The notes: a model not told the origin generated them from the sequence alone. Positions 33,900 to 45,910 are shown, numbered from the stretch's first letter. The stretch: DNA of 64,000 nucleotides from Cladochytrium replicatum (GCA_025526935.1 JAHLKD010000052.1:62001-126000); one strand, 5' to 3'. A program made the numbers and translations.

Positions 33900-35230
33900 T
33901 CAAGCTTCCGGTGGAATCGGAAGCCAAAATCCCTAAAGGTGGGCATTGAGGATTGGAGATCTAAGAGATCGTATTCGCTTACCAGATTTTGCTCTGCAGA
34001 GGCGAGCATCATAAACTTGGGGTTAAATCCGACCATGGTAATTGGTTCACGATGTCCTTCAAGGGAGTTTTCAAGGTTTCCAGTTTCCTTATTCCAGAAG
34101 TGAATGAACCCATCAGAAGATCCTGATCATCGTTCAGTTTTTAAGCCAACTGATCACCATTTCTGACTTACCACATATGACATATTGGCAATCAGGCGTG
34201 AAGCATCCATCCAAACTTAGCCCGCGATTCTCATGCCCCGTCAGTTTGTTCTGGATCGCACCGCTGAAGGCATCCAAGAGGTACATTACCTCACCACGAG
34301 TCGAGATCAGAATCGACTTTCCATCGTTACTGAACTTCACTGAGACCCACTCGATCGTTGGCTCTTCCAGTGTGAATGTTGCGAATGGACCCTTGATACG
34401 GGGCGTAAAAACGAAAAACAATAAGAACGCGTGTGATTTACCTGAGAGTAATTGCGAACGTCGTAGAGCTTCACAGCTTTCGATGCAATCCCGACACCAA
34501 ACACGATACCTTCTTGATCAAATGCAACACACGCATTTTTGTCGTGACCGATATTCAGTTGACCGTGCGCGTGGCTGCTACGTAGATCCTAGAAAATAAA
34601 GTATCAATTTTTGCGCACTCATGGTGACATGCGAGATATACCCATAACCGCACACTCGAATCTTGCGATGCGGAAATGAATTGATCGTCAGTTGGTGATA
34701 TGTCAAGCGAGGTGACCCTTGATATTGGACACCATTGTCAGATTTTCACCGTATGCAAGCTTTTTCCCATGAGTTACCTTCGTGTGTGGCCCTTGAAGTA
34801 ACGCAAGAACTTATTGTCGTGCGTTGACAGATATCGGATCGTATCTAACGGAGCTTTGTTACACTACGCCCGCATGATTCAATTACTTTCAAAGTACCAT
34901 CTTCTTTTGTTGATGCATATAGTACATTTGTTTTGCGGTGTGTGAATTTGGCGAAAGAACATCCGTATTTTTTGCTGAAGATTTTGGACGACTGACTGTA
35001 AATTTGACGAGTGAGCATGTTAGAAAAACGTAGACAAGCGTTCACTGTGAAACATACTCTCCGCTTCTACAGTCGTATATCCTCAGAGCATCGTCGCCTG
35101 CAGTGGTAAGACATAGCTCTCCCGACGCATCAAAGTCCAGCGATGTGATGGGCTTCTTGTAGTCTGCGTGCACCTTCGCAAGCTTGAAAGAGTCGACGAC
35201 CTGTGGCGTGAGCAGCTCGTCTGCATCCAT
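33900..35230 (-). CDS. Swd2/WDR82 WD-repeat protein (COMPASS and cleavage/polyadenylation)
   Basis: Eight exons on the minus strand (35230-35058, 34995-34898, 34853-34778, 34717-34642, 34588-34442, 34391-34172, 34122-33983, 33932-33900) give 320 residues, the usual length. Signatures include VVDSFKLAKV, FSKKYGCSFAKFTH, TIRYLSTHDNKFLRYFKGHT, QDSSVRLWDLRSS, VKLYDVRNYSQGPFATF, KFSNDGKSILISTRG, CFTPDCQYVICGSSDG and the end GFWLPIPPEA. Swd2/WDR82 is a seven-bladed WD propeller that links the Set1/COMPASS H3K4 methyltransferase, and in yeast the APT complex, to RNA polymerase II. The tiny last exon (33 bases) is needed to complete the final blade. It is divergent from uL23m over 197 bases. Confidence 0.92.
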
Positions 35231-35427
35231 CGTGACACAAGCCACCCGCTGTGGAGCGAAGACGATATGGGTAAGAAAGGCGACATTCAGCATACATATT
35301 CGTTGGTTGTGTGTTGCAGTATATATTACTATGTCTACGATGCCTCACTTACGGCTTACATAGCGCTTGCATGCATGTCCAAAACCCCATTCATCTGTGC
35401 TCGACGTGTCACGTGAGCAATCAAGCC

Positions 35428-35866
35428 ATGCCTCTCCCTCTCCCTGGTAAGCAAAAGCTCAACTGATTGAAGTCGTCCCATGCTCACATGTAGGCTAGCC
35501 GGTGTCAAGTTCTACTTCCCCAACTTCATCTTCCGTCTCGTCCGGTCAAACCTCCCTCCTCACCAAGCCGTCTTCCAGGTCCCACTCGAACTCAACAAAA
35601 TCGATATCAAGTCGTTTCTTGAGCAGGCATACAAACTCGACATCACAGACGTTCGCACGATGATCTACAGACCCAAACCGTACTCTACACGAACAGGCGT
35701 GAAGGCTCAGACGAAAGCGTTCAAAAAGGCAATCGTGACGATGAAAGAGGACTTTGTGTGGCCCGCGCCGCCCGAGGCTGGTTCACCAGGTCAGGAGCCA
35801 TTCAAAATCCCGATTCGGGCGAATGTTGGAAAGGGTACCAGCAAGCGATACGGTCACAAGCTCTGA
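35428..35866 (+). CDS. Mitochondrial large-subunit ribosomal protein uL23m
   Basis: Two exons (35428-35446, 35499-35866) encode 128 residues. The first exon holds only MPLPLP. The acceptor must be the second AG (at 35498), because the first one would place a stop in frame. Family features: GVKFYFPNFIFRLVRSN, QAVFQVPLELNKIDIKSFLE, VRTMIYRPKPYSTRTG and a basic C-terminus. uL23 sits at the polypeptide exit tunnel of the ribosome; the added C-terminal segment is typical of the mitochondrial form. The short first exon carries little targeting information, so import may use an internal signal. Confidence 0.85.
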
Positions 35867-35957
35867 GAAGTCAGCAATATTTCTATCAAAATGCGACACT
35901 GCGACATTCATGATATCTGAATATTTATATACTTGAAACAACACCACCATGTGCAAA

Positions 35958-36718
35958 TCGTAGATCCAGTAGTGAAGTCCTTTCAACATGGAAAGCGAGA
36001 GAAGTCCCGCTATCACTCTGGAGTGCGCATTCGACGTACGGCCTACACAAACCCAAGTGCTTTCACGATTGGCCCATTCCACTGGATCATCAAACACCAC
36101 AGGGAGCAACGAAATCAAAGCGAGTGACACCACGGTAGCACCCCAAGGCAAAGCAACCGATGACGGAACCCGTATGTTCTTTGAAATGCTCGAATCCCCC
36201 TTTGCTGCAAACGGGGCTCTTAGGTTTAGTTCGTGCTCAGCACGATGAAGTGATTGGTGAATAACGATGCCGGCAAGGAGTACAGATGCGATGGAGGTAA
36301 ACGGTTGGCACTGACCCGTGAAATGGTGGTGGGCCGATCGCTTCGGGCATAAGAGTAGTATGCATCGTGTAACACTGTTTCAAGAATGAGCCAAATATTT
36401 AAAGGAATGTGCATCCGCGCCGATGTAGGCTAGTGCGCTGTAAGACCATGAATATTTTGCTTGGGCTAATTTCGTTATACATAGCTCTTGGGCGTCTCGC
36501 CAGAACCCTGGAGAAGCGAACGATGTATGCAAGATACGCGCCCGAGAATTCTGCAGTGGATCGTCATCGTTGTTGAGAGTGTTTGTGATCCCATTCAGTC
36601 CGCCCGACAACAACGCATTCAATGAGCAAATCGTACAGCCACGAGACCGAGCCGAGGAGGAGGAGGAGGATGATTTCTGAAAGGTTGAGGGATCAGACGA
36701 GGTATTTTCTGCTTTCAA
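35958..36718 (-). pseudogene. Second MTP18-family copy, frameshifted
   Basis: Minus-strand blocks align along the intact gene at 27439. DPLQNSRARIL matches DPLQDSPARYL; KLAQAKYSWSYSALAYIGAD matches the VTTAYGISWAYIFAD region; SYARSDRPTTISRVSANRL matches SYERGDRPGIIMRVIAERS; HQSLHRAEHEL matches HQTVHRVDHEF; LPWGATVVSLALISLLPVVF matches the RWGPTSAGLALIPFLPVMF block. The blocks fall in different frames, the expected intron after the AD motif has lost a GT donor, and the third block runs into a stop. It is an old, dead duplicate in opposite orientation about 8 kb from the intact gene. Confidence 0.7.
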
Positions 36719-38879
36719 ATCGCAATCGTCTAGATCACTGATATTATTGCAATCGCACCATCAAACAGGCAGCTTGGACACAGCATGAAGGTGTTTTGTT
36801 CGTAATCGACTGCACCAAAGGAACGCATATCCCGTCCGTCGATCCAGCAAATAATCTTGACGATGAAGATATCTCGATGGCAGGAGGGAAGAAGCAGTCT
36901 CCGTTCCAGCTTTGCATGGAGGTTATCCCCGGTTGGCTCAAACACAAGATTATCATCTCAGAAACTCACTTGGTTGGAACGGTGGGTCAATAGCCGTTGG
37001 AGTGACTCAGAATTTTTCTGAAGATTCACTAGGAGAAGGCAAAGAACACTCTGGGCTTTCAGAATATCTATGTGCTAAATGGTCTTTACCGAACCGATGT
37101 TCATCGAATCATTGACTGCGAGAAACTCAGTGGACAAGGAGGGCAATGATTTCCTTTCAGTCATAATTGAATGATAACACTAGGCAACATCAGCAAATTC
37201 GGATCATCGAAACATTTGATCTACGAGAGTTTTAGGGGCCAGGTCAAAACTCATTTCTAACTCATACGTTTAAACACCTGATTGATGATGGGTTGGTTAT
37301 ATTCACTTGTTTACGTCATACCACACAAAACTCAGTGCAAAGCGTATTTTCTTTGTTACTGGTGAAGATCGCCCTCATGCAGACGCAAAAAGAGAAAAAT
37401 GAAACAAGCGAAAGTTCGCTTCGCGGTATGTGTTAAGGTGATATTGCCCAAAATACCCGCCATAGAGGAGTGCGGACACCACCGCTGGAATCACAGCTGC
37501 CAATTCTATCGCATTGAGGTCTGATCTCTCTGGGATCGAATTTTTTGTGTCACTCGTACATCACCAGATCTGCTCTCAGATCAAGCAGGCCAGGGCAGCG
37601 TGCTCAGCTGGATCGGAACCTTCCTGCAGGCAGTGTTGCGGTCTTTAAATCCCGTCTGGGCTGCGAGACCCAGCAACCTCGTGAATTGAGAGGCAAAGCG
37701 TACTGCAGTCACGACAATTCGCGGCAGGAAGGGAAGTCTAGGCAATCTTGGAAATAATTTGGAGTATTGACTTATTATCATGAGATGAGCATAAACCTGC
37801 CGATGCGATGCGCGGCGATATCACGCGAAAAGTGGTTCCACAAGACCCAGCGCAACACTGGGTCAGCCTCAAGTGGAATTGAGAGGGTGGAGTATGATTC
37901 AGAGCGAGGAAGAGCTGGTGGGAGATGCAGTTCTGATGGGCCGTGTAATCTCAGCGTCAGCAGAGCTTTGTGGAATCACCAACGAAAGTGGCATTGCGGC
38001 GGAGAGGATCGCTACCAAAGCAGCTCTTTGATCTTGCTCATTGTGCTGAGGTTTGTTTGATACTACCGCCGCGTCTCACTGGCCGTCGTGAGTTCCCAGT
38101 TGCTACTGAGCAAGAAAATGAGGCTGTCTGAGCAAGAAAATGAGAGCGGCCAGTGTTCCCGTGTCATACAACAGAGGGCACGGTGCACTGGAGATGCACC
38201 CTGTTGACTGAGCAAGAGCGTTGATGCGCATGGTGTCCCGTTGGACGTTACGGCTCCTGATCTCGAGCGTTTTTGACCGCTGCTGCTGCGCGCACAGTTA
38301 CACCCACAGTGGAGTAGCCGCAGTGAGTGTAGGACTATTGTCGCAGAGTATGGATGGCGATCCTGAGTCAGAAGCACCTGCGCTGAGAATAACTCTCTTG
38401 CGTGTGACACGATACTGGTGGCGGGCCCCCAGGCGTAGCTCAACATGGTTGGACACACTCAACAGGGTCTGACACTTCATGGTGCATGCAACCCACTTTC
38501 CGCATTGTGACCATCACAAGCGCTTCGAACTCGGTCGCCCCATACCGCCTACATGCACTGCCACCTCATAGAAAGTACAACCCGCTGTATCGCACTACCT
38601 CCGCCGTGCGCCGAGTCCCTCTGGGAACAGAACAAATCGATTGGAAGTCCATGAACAGTCCAACTTTCATCGCTTGAACATCTGGAATATGACGTGTGTT
38701 CACAAGAGTCTGTCGCAAGTTCTGAGAATCAAATCCAAATGGTCTGACGGACCTGACGGGAAGAAACAACAAGTAGGAGTGGACAATAATGCTTATTCAA
38801 TTTTGAAATGGAGGACAAACCAAAAAAACAAAATAATAATAAATCAAATCAGCCTAAAAATATCAATAAACAACTCCCC
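36719..38879. other. 2.1 kb without a recognisable gene
   Basis: Open frames are short and contradictory on the two strands. A minus-strand piece at 36730-36945 is cysteine-containing (SFGAVDYEQNTFMLCPSCLF). A plus-strand piece near 37893-38030 looks protein-like (VGDAVLMGRVISASAELCGI). A minus-strand piece near 37400-37500 is hydrophobic (LAAVIPAVVSALLYGGYFGQ). A short direct repeat, CTGAGCAAGAAAATGAG, occurs twice near 38107-38142. No start, intron set or family could be assigned; old gene or transposon debris is likely. Confidence 0.4.
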
Positions 38880-40691
38880 TCAGTGGAACTCATGAGCTTT
38901 AGCAGCAGCAGCCGCCGCTGCCGAAGCTCCACCGTCAAACATCTCCGTCGCGTACCCCACCAGCATCCCAGGAGAACTACCTGCCAAACCAATTGCCGTG
39001 ACGGCGTCCATAACCACCCCAGACTGTCGCGAAGTTCCCCCCGCATACGTGAATCCTGTGCCAGGACTCCCGAATCCATATGTAAACATGTCCGACATCG
39101 GCTCTGGTACATTGTTGTTTGCCGAGATTGGACCAGCAGACTTTGAGTCGAACTGGTACCCGTATTGCAAGTCGTTCATCATGACTGAGAGAAATATTTT
39201 AGACGTGATGGTCACTCGGAGGTTCGCAAAACAAGAACTTACGTTGGTGAGGTTGCTGCTGCTGTTGCTGAAGGTGAACTTGCTGCTGGTGTGACTGTTG
39301 TTGTTGGGTTTGCGAGGACAGAATCTGCTGCTGGTGCTGCTGCTGGGGATGCTGACTCACTTGTGATCCTGGAAGTTGCTGTTGAAGTGCATTCGGCTGT
39401 GCTTGTTGGTGTTGCGGGACCAATACTTGGGCTTGCTGGCCCTGTTGTTGCTGGATAAAAGATTGCGACCCGCCGGATGTTTGCTGCACCTGCTGCTGAG
39501 ACTGCATCATCTGGGTCTGCTGCTGGTGCTTCATAAAGTTCATAAACTCCACCATGCTCTTCATGATCTGCTCCTGTGTCTTCAACCTGTCCCGGATCAC
39601 TTTGACCTCCCTCTCCACGAGCTCCTGTAGCGCTCCCATCGTGCCCATCATCTCAGTCTGTTGTAGCTGGAGGAGCTGCACCTGGGCCTGAATATCGCCT
39701 GTTTCGCGCCGGAGCGATTCGGAGTCGGTTTTGCGTTTGATGTCTTCGAGGAGGTCCGGACGGTCGCGGATGAACTTCGGGTGTGAGAACTCCCAGATTT
39801 GGTTCTCGGCGAGGGTGCGTGAGCCTCGTGGGGATTTGTTGATTTTGTGAAAGCCGTACATGTTGAGTTGCCGCACAAAGGAGCTGAAATTGTTGTGCTT
39901 AAAGTCTGGGAGAACGGAGTATTTGAGAGGTCTTCGAAAAAGCGTGAAGGTTGCAATCACTTACGCTTTGGTAAGACTTCCTTTTGGAATTCAAGAACGT
40001 TGCAGACGATGAAGGATGTTCCATGTAGGTTCCAGCTGATTAGGTGCTGATATGGTTTGTCGACCACCATGTTGTGCAGCTTGTGAACAAACTAGAGAAA
40101 TGAAATTATTAGCATGAGGTTGCATAGCAGCATCCAGAGTCGCAAAACTCCACAAATGCTCGAACGCCAAACCAACTCAAAGCCAACCGTAAGTGCCACT
40201 GCTACATTGCCAACACCTTTTTCCATCCCAACCCCCATTTCTCTCCCACTGACGCGCACCGTATTCTGGTTAAGCTTTGAAAACTGCGGGTTCGTCATGG
40301 GCGAGTTCGTAGACCTCACAATCGGGCTCTCGTTCGGGCTCATGTGCGGGCTGAGTGCGCTCTGTGTGGGTGAAGGTACGTAGTTTGGCGACATCAGCGC
40401 GGACGTCGGCGACAAAATTCCCTGTGCAGGCGACAAGTTTGCCATGGCGGCAGCCGTTTGCGCCGCCGTGAGCATCGTCGTCGTTCCAGGCGAGTTTGCG
40501 GCGTTATTGTTGCCGTTCACGCCGTTGTATAGCTGCATGACGGATGGATTTGCAGGAGAGTCGCCAGACATGAATTGTGGTGAAGACTGGTTAAGGATTG
40601 AAGAAGTGTGGTGTTGGTGTTGGTAGGGAGAGTTGTGGTTGTCTGTTGCGAAGGAGGCAGGTGAGGCAGCGAGGAAGTGCGGGATAGACAT
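38880..40691 (-). CDS. Heat shock factor (HSF-type) transcription factor with glutamine-rich region
   Basis: Four exons on the minus strand (40691-40260, 40091-39965, 39905-39243, 39184-38880) give 508 residues. The N-terminal ~144 residues are Ser/Pro/Asn-rich ([20 protein letters not shown]). The HSF DNA-binding domain follows with [42 protein letters not shown] and [14 protein letters not shown]. Then comes an HR-A/B-like coiled coil ([40 protein letters not shown]) for trimerisation, about 120 residues dominated by glutamine, and an alanine run near the end. There is no receiver domain, so it is not Skn7. HSFs bind GAA repeats in stress gene promoters. An in-frame ATG further up at 40871 would extend it by 60 residues and overlap the upstream gene's stop. 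Confidence 0.88.
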
Positions 40692-40867
40692 AGGCTGTGA
40701 GGGCAGAGCGCTGTGCTGCAGGACTGCTGGGTGGCCGAGCGTGCTGGGGTTGATATCAATAACTTTATTCAAGGGGAACAGTCCACTAGTTGTAACATTG
40801 CAAATTTTAGAGAAACAAATACAGCTGAAACAACAATTCAGGAGCAAAGAACTTTCTCTCAAAAATG

Positions 40868-42426
40868 TCATCGTCCTCCACGGCTCAGTATCTCTAACCG
40901 CCTCACCAGCATCTCGTACGTCAGCAGAGTCAGTGCCGACGCTGGAACGGTCCGCAGCAAGTTCGTTGGCAAGCCCTTGTAAAATCCATGGAACCCTTCA
41001 TCCGCATAGACCTTGCGTATCGTGTGCACAAGCCCACGATACCTCCTCTCTCCCCCTCCCGCATCCTCTTTCCCAATGTACGTCTGAGATTGCAATCGTG
41101 TTCTTACAACCTGTAAATTGAAACAGGGGCGTTCAATAGAATGCGCCAAGAATTTAAAAATTTGTGGTTTGAAATATTTACCTCGTGCGGATACGTCGCT
41201 AAGCTCGCGGCCATCTTGCTTGTCGCACTCGCAACGATGATCCCAAAGCTGCCAACCTCTCCAGGATGTTCCGTCGGGAACGTGTCGGCAATTTCTACTT
41301 TGAGCTTCTCGTACAACGGGAACTGTATTGCAACGTGCGTGACGCCTAAAAGCGACAAGCCCATTCCAGTATAGAGAGTTTTTACTCCCTCTCTTCGTAC
41401 AATCGTGCGGAGTCCATCCCAGGTCGAGCGGTAATAGTACGGGGTATCTGCAGTTGGGTGCTTTGGCTGAAGCTTTTTCAAATGAAGATTAAACACGATG
41501 AAATTGGCGAATGTTTTCTCGAAAAGAAATACCATAATTCGAGCTATCAATTGGAATTTCATCGTAAGTGATCAAGTGCGAATGTAAACTTTGAAAAACA
41601 TACTCCTAACGATCCAAATTGGATTAGTTCCTGCCGAGCTAGCCGCACCAGCCATCATCGCTGAAAATACATGAACCAATGTATCATTCTCACTTCTATC
41701 TGTAATCAGGCAAAGAGAATCAAATGTATTTCGATATGCCGCACAGCAAGCGAATACCTGAAAACGACGCAAGAGTTTCCTTCGCACTGTCATACACAGT
41801 GAAATAAATCGCCCATGTTGGAAGGTACCCCGCGACCGTCGGCCCAACACCTCGATACAGTCCCCGAATCCCATCCGCTTTATAGATTTTATTAAGTGCC
41901 GAGAATGTTCCAGTGTAAAAGGGATGTTTCGTTGCAACCGTCGCCGGCGCTGCCGATGCCGAAGCAGGTCGATGTGACGGTTCTGGCGGTTTCCGAGTCC
42001 ACAGAGACGAAACGCCTCCGCGTTTCTGATGTGTCTGTGATGTTGAAGGGGTCTCAGTGTATTCTGGGGGAGGTACAGATCTCGATTGGTTCTGAAGTCT
42101 GATTTTGACTACGTCAAGGGGGCAAGTAGCGACGGCCGCAACGCATCCTGCACCTCCCCCTGCAATCGTTTGCCGCATTTGCTCGTTGGATCTGATAATG
42201 CAGCCCAAGATTATAAATACACGAGCTCACAGCAACGGGTTTAAAATACATACATTATAGAATGGTACCATGACCGTGATGGTGGAGCATCGACGTGGGG
42301 AATATGAGAACTTATCGATTGTCCAAGTGGTGGTTCTGGGCTTTGAGAATTAGGGGTCGGCGATGGACTATCGTGTACAGCTCGGTCGAAATCTGCTGGT
42401 GTGACAGCGGCCAGATCGGTCGCCAT
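40868..42426 (-). CDS. Mitochondrial carrier family protein, NAD+ transporter type (Yia6/Ndt1-like)
   Basis: Six exons on the minus strand (42426-42254, 42191-41758, 41699-41604, 41543-41533, 41472-41182, 41110-40868) give 415 residues. The three carrier repeats carry CPLDVVKIRLQ, NPIWIVRTRIM and YPHEVVRTRLQ. The second lacks the acidic residue and has tryptophan, and THVAIQFPLYEKLK follows, both features of the mitochondrial NAD+/pyrimidine-type branch. Six membrane helices are expected in the inner mitochondrial membrane. An 11-base exon (41533-41543) is needed to complete the second signature. A Ser/Pro-rich insert (about residues 90-125) and an N-terminal extension make it longer than usual. 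Pyrimidine nucleotide or FAD transport is the main alternative. Confidence 0.88.
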
Positions 42427-43012
42427 TTGGTCAATAAACTTGTTGGAGACACCAGTGCTACGATACAATAGAACACCAGGTAGATAACGTCCGGAAGTAA
42501 TTAATCGGCTGCGGGATGTACTTCTTACGCCTTTTCGACGGGTAAATGAGCTCAAAGAGTTTGTAGGATCAGCAAATCGTAGGTACACAATGTGTCTGGT
42601 GGGGTAAAAATGACGTATGTCTCTTTCGAAAACGAGTTTCAGAATGAGGTATGGTGCGACGGTTACAGTAATGAATGAGAACTTCCAATTTCCGGTGTAC
42701 GAACGAATTTGCGTTCCGATTGGAGCAAAAGATTCTGCAATTGATATCTCCAGAATAAATCAGCTATGTTACTCGGCACTACGAAACTCGGGCAGAGAGC
42801 TGTGTCCTCGATGTTCACTTTCGGCAGTATATTGAATGTCCAACGTTGCCGGTTATTGCTGTTTGTTCCGAGGTGATTGGAAACACAAAGCCACATCACA
42901 CAATGAAGGAACGAATGGATGGTGCACCAAAACAGGTAGATGCGGCATTTAGATCACTGTTCGCCATTAAGTGTGACCGAGAGCTATGTACAAATCATGA
43001 TTTTTTCTATTT
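42427..43012. other. Gap upstream of the carrier gene
   Basis: The frame of the carrier's first exon stays open leftward-to-upstream to about 42760 without an ATG (contains TGNWKFSFITVTVAPYLILK, hydrophobic). It may be an unrecognised 5' exon or old gene debris. Nothing firmer is visible before the peptidyl-tRNA hydrolase stop at 43013. Confidence 0.35.
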
Positions 43013-43892
43013 TCAAATTCCAACTTTGGTGACTGTCCGAACAAGATCAACAACCATATCGCCACAACGTTGAAGATATCCGCCAGGACCTTCGAGAAGC
43101 GACTGTTCATGCACGTCAAACTTTGAAAGCACGAACTCGGAAACTTTGTCCCGCTCCGATGGACGACCAATTCCGACCCTTAATCGCCGAAAATCCTGTT
43201 TTTTGGGGCTGTTTTAGAGATTTTTACGATCACCTCTGCCTGAACTCACATCTGTGCGAATGGATTGGATGATCGATCTTAGACCATTGTGACCCCTGCA
43301 CAGGACAGATCCATAAACGGGCCGATTTTCCTCAAAACATCTTGTTGCACTTACTCTGCACTGCCCTGTTTTTTAATTGTAGTAACACCGAATTTGTGTT
43401 CCAAATCGTCGTGGATTACGAGCAGATGTGACCGGCCAACTTCAAACTTGTCCACTTGAAGAAAACACGAACGAAAAAATCCAGTCAGTTCCCTTTCAAT
43501 GGTGTTAAAGATAGAATTAGGGCGTTTAATCTCGCTCCATCTTACTTGCTTTCTTGACAGTGGGCCCAGTGATGTTCATCAACTTTTTGGGTTTGAATAA
43601 TACGACATCACCAACAGCGTCAGCACGATTCTCGACCGAGATTCCAAGGAATTCGTTTATATTGCAGTGGGAAACGTGGCCGTCTATTGCTGGATTGAGT
43701 TTCCACGGAAGAAACTTTCCATTCTGGTGTGTTTGGACAATATGGTCCAAGACCATCATTCCAACCGAATGGCGGGTGTGCGGATGTGTGTAATTCCCCA
43801 AACCTACGATCTACTCGTGATTGTTATTATAATCAAGTTCTCCAGTGCAGCAGTCCTACCAGCACGTTGCATGCTCTCCGTGCACCTGGCAT
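43013..43892 (-). CDS. Peptidyl-tRNA hydrolase (Pth1/bacterial type)
   Basis: Five exons on the minus strand (43892-43860, 43810-43546, 43454-43355, 43295-43250, 43195-43013) give 208 residues. Catalytic-site motifs of the bacterial-type enzyme are present: IVGLGNY (Asn), TRHSVGM (His), KPKKLMNITG, HDDLE (Asp) and GSAEGHNGLRS (Asn). It releases peptides from tRNA after premature drop-off, in fungi mostly for mitochondria. For exon 3 I used the acceptor at 43455-43456 after a long pyrimidine tract. A nearer AG at 43493 would break the frame, whereas this one restores the exact family spacing between MN.TG and HDDL. Start chosen because the first exon joins in phase to IVGLGN. Divergent from the DUF1365 gene over 67 bases. 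Confidence 0.85.
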
Positions 43893-43959
43893 GTGGAAAA
43901 TTGAACTTCTAAATTCTCCGCTCCCAGCCACACGCACCCACTCCCACTCTCTCACCGCA

Positions 43960-45910
43960 ATGGCTCTCGCCTATACTGCCGCTGCTGTAGTAGCTGCCGT
44001 GTCCTCGTTTGCTGCTGTCTCGTTTTTATTGCACAGGTTTTCGCCTGCACCTCCCGCTTTCGTTGTCAAAAGGCAACCAGAGTCCCCGTTTGCACTCTAC
44101 GTCGGCAGAACCGTTCATGCACGATACGCTCCAGTTCCACACAACTTCAAATACCCCATATTCTATTTTGGAATTGATCTCGACAAGCTTAGCGAAGCTT
44201 CGTCATTCTTTGGTGGGAAATGGTTCTCGGTCAACAAATGGGGCACCATCTTCACATTTTGGGAGAAGGATCACCTCAACAGCGCCGCAGATTATGAAAG
44301 CACGAAGGACCTTCCACTTAAAGAACGCGCACTTCGCATTTTGGAGAAACTCGTGAGTTGAATGCTTCCTGTTACGCGAAAATGTGTTGATGAATGTGTA
44401 AACAGGGAGTCCCACGAAATGAGGTCGGGAAAGTCGAGCTAATCACGATGCCAAAAGTTTTTGGACGTTCTTTCAATCCTCTCAGCGTCTATTATTGTTT
44501 CTCAAGTACCAACCCAACCACAGTTCGAGCGGTGTTGCTTGAAGTCAACAATACCTTCAACGAACGACATGTCTATCTATGTGACGAGAGTAACAGACTC
44601 GAAGCCACTCGATCAGGGTACGGAGTCTGACCAATGCCACTTTTTGTAATGCTCATAGCACTTTGTATTACAGTTATGGTTCTAGCCACAAAATGAATAG
44701 GTCCTTCCATGTCTCCCCGTTCAACAACCGTACCGGCGACTATGAGATACACGTCAGCTCCCCTGAATCTGGCTCAGTGGACGTTCTGATTATAGTCAAA
44801 GACTACAAAGCGGATCTCCCTGGAGAAGAAAATCCAGAAAACGTTCTTCGCATTGAAAAGCATCTGATGGCCCGTGTGTGGGCCGAAAAATATCCCCTCA
44901 CAGGTTGGACAATGGCGTACCTTGTTTCGGCTTACCCGATTACGGCATTCTTGACTGTGCCTCGAATCATGTACGAAGCATGGAAGCTTGCTTATCAGAA
45001 ACACCTTCCTATATACCAGCGACCTCACCCATACTCTGATGTACACGGCCAAGCAATGACGATCAGGCGGAAGAAGATGACTGCGTTTGACCTGTAAGTT
45101 TATTGAAAATTGACGAAACTGAGATGCGCGGTTTGAGCGTTGTTCCACTTCAGATTCTGTTCGGACATTGCGTTTGCGTTTCTCGCCCGACAGTGTAAAT
45201 CTCACGGTGCGGAACTCCAGGTCATCCTTCCGGATGAAACTATCGTCGTCATCACCGCGCATGGAGAGATAGAGAAGAGACCGTCACCAACAACGGCATC
45301 GCAAAAAGTTTCTTACGGATCGCTTGCACTCCCAACGACGCAAATCGTCAAAGTCCACCTGCATTCATACAATCTCGTGAAACGCCTCGTCCTTGATGGA
45401 GACAACGTCGCGCGTTGTCTCGCACATTGCTTCACCCGCGGCGACTTCTCGACCGAGCACCCGGACAACTTTCTCCGCATTTTCCTTTCTAGCTCTTCCT
45501 CTACAACGACCCAGAAGATTGACTCCGTGTCAAAGCTCCGCGCGTGGTTTAACAAGGACGCAACTGTCCCCTCCCCCTTTGGTGCAATCAAGTCTTCATT
45601 CCCGAACGTCGAGATTCCAAATACATGGGGTGCGTATCTTACACTCTTTCGCAACGCTGTGGAGATTCGTGCGGAGGAGGGGTACTTCTCGTCTATCGCG
45701 ACGTTCGCGTTGGACCCGAATGAACTTCCGTCGCGGGTTGTAAAGTATGTTGAGGACGCCAAAGGGAGGGACAACGGGTCGTGGAAAGCTGCGGAGGTGC
45801 GTCCGCTTGCGGAGATGGAGGATGAGCTTTCGCCGGAGGAGAGGGAGCAATTGCGGTTTGGAATCTTTTGGGAATCATTGTGGGTTGTGGTCGATAAAAG
45901 TGAGCGTTGA
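43960..45910 (+). CDS. DUF1365-family membrane-associated protein with C-terminal extension
   Basis: Four exons (43960-44352, 44406-44617, 44674-45093, 45154-45910) give 593 residues. An N-terminal helix (AAAVVAAVSSFAAVSFLL) anchors the protein. The DUF1365 domain follows: VGRTVHARYAPVPHNFKYPI, FYFGIDLDKL, ELITMPKVFGRSFNPLSVYY, EVNNTFNERHVYL, SFHVSPFNNRTGDYEI and a conserved end IMYEAWKLAYQKHLPIYQRP. In bacteria DUF1365 genes sit beside cyclopropane-fatty-acid synthase-like genes, suggesting a role in lipid modification; the reaction is not known. About 270 residues after residue 341 form a further conserved-looking segment I cannot name. The stop is directly before the TIR gene's open frame. 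Confidence 0.8.

Noticed and set aside
42241-42760. Long N-terminal extension of the carrier or a separate transporter
   Set aside because: Open frame but no ATG and no recognisable domain; kept only as a note on the gap.
43355-43545. Apparent frameshift in the peptidyl-tRNA hydrolase gene at the exon 2/3 join
   Set aside because: Using the nearest AG (before 43492) breaks the frame, but the AG further in, after a long pyrimidine tract, restores it and gives the exact family spacing. No mutation is needed.
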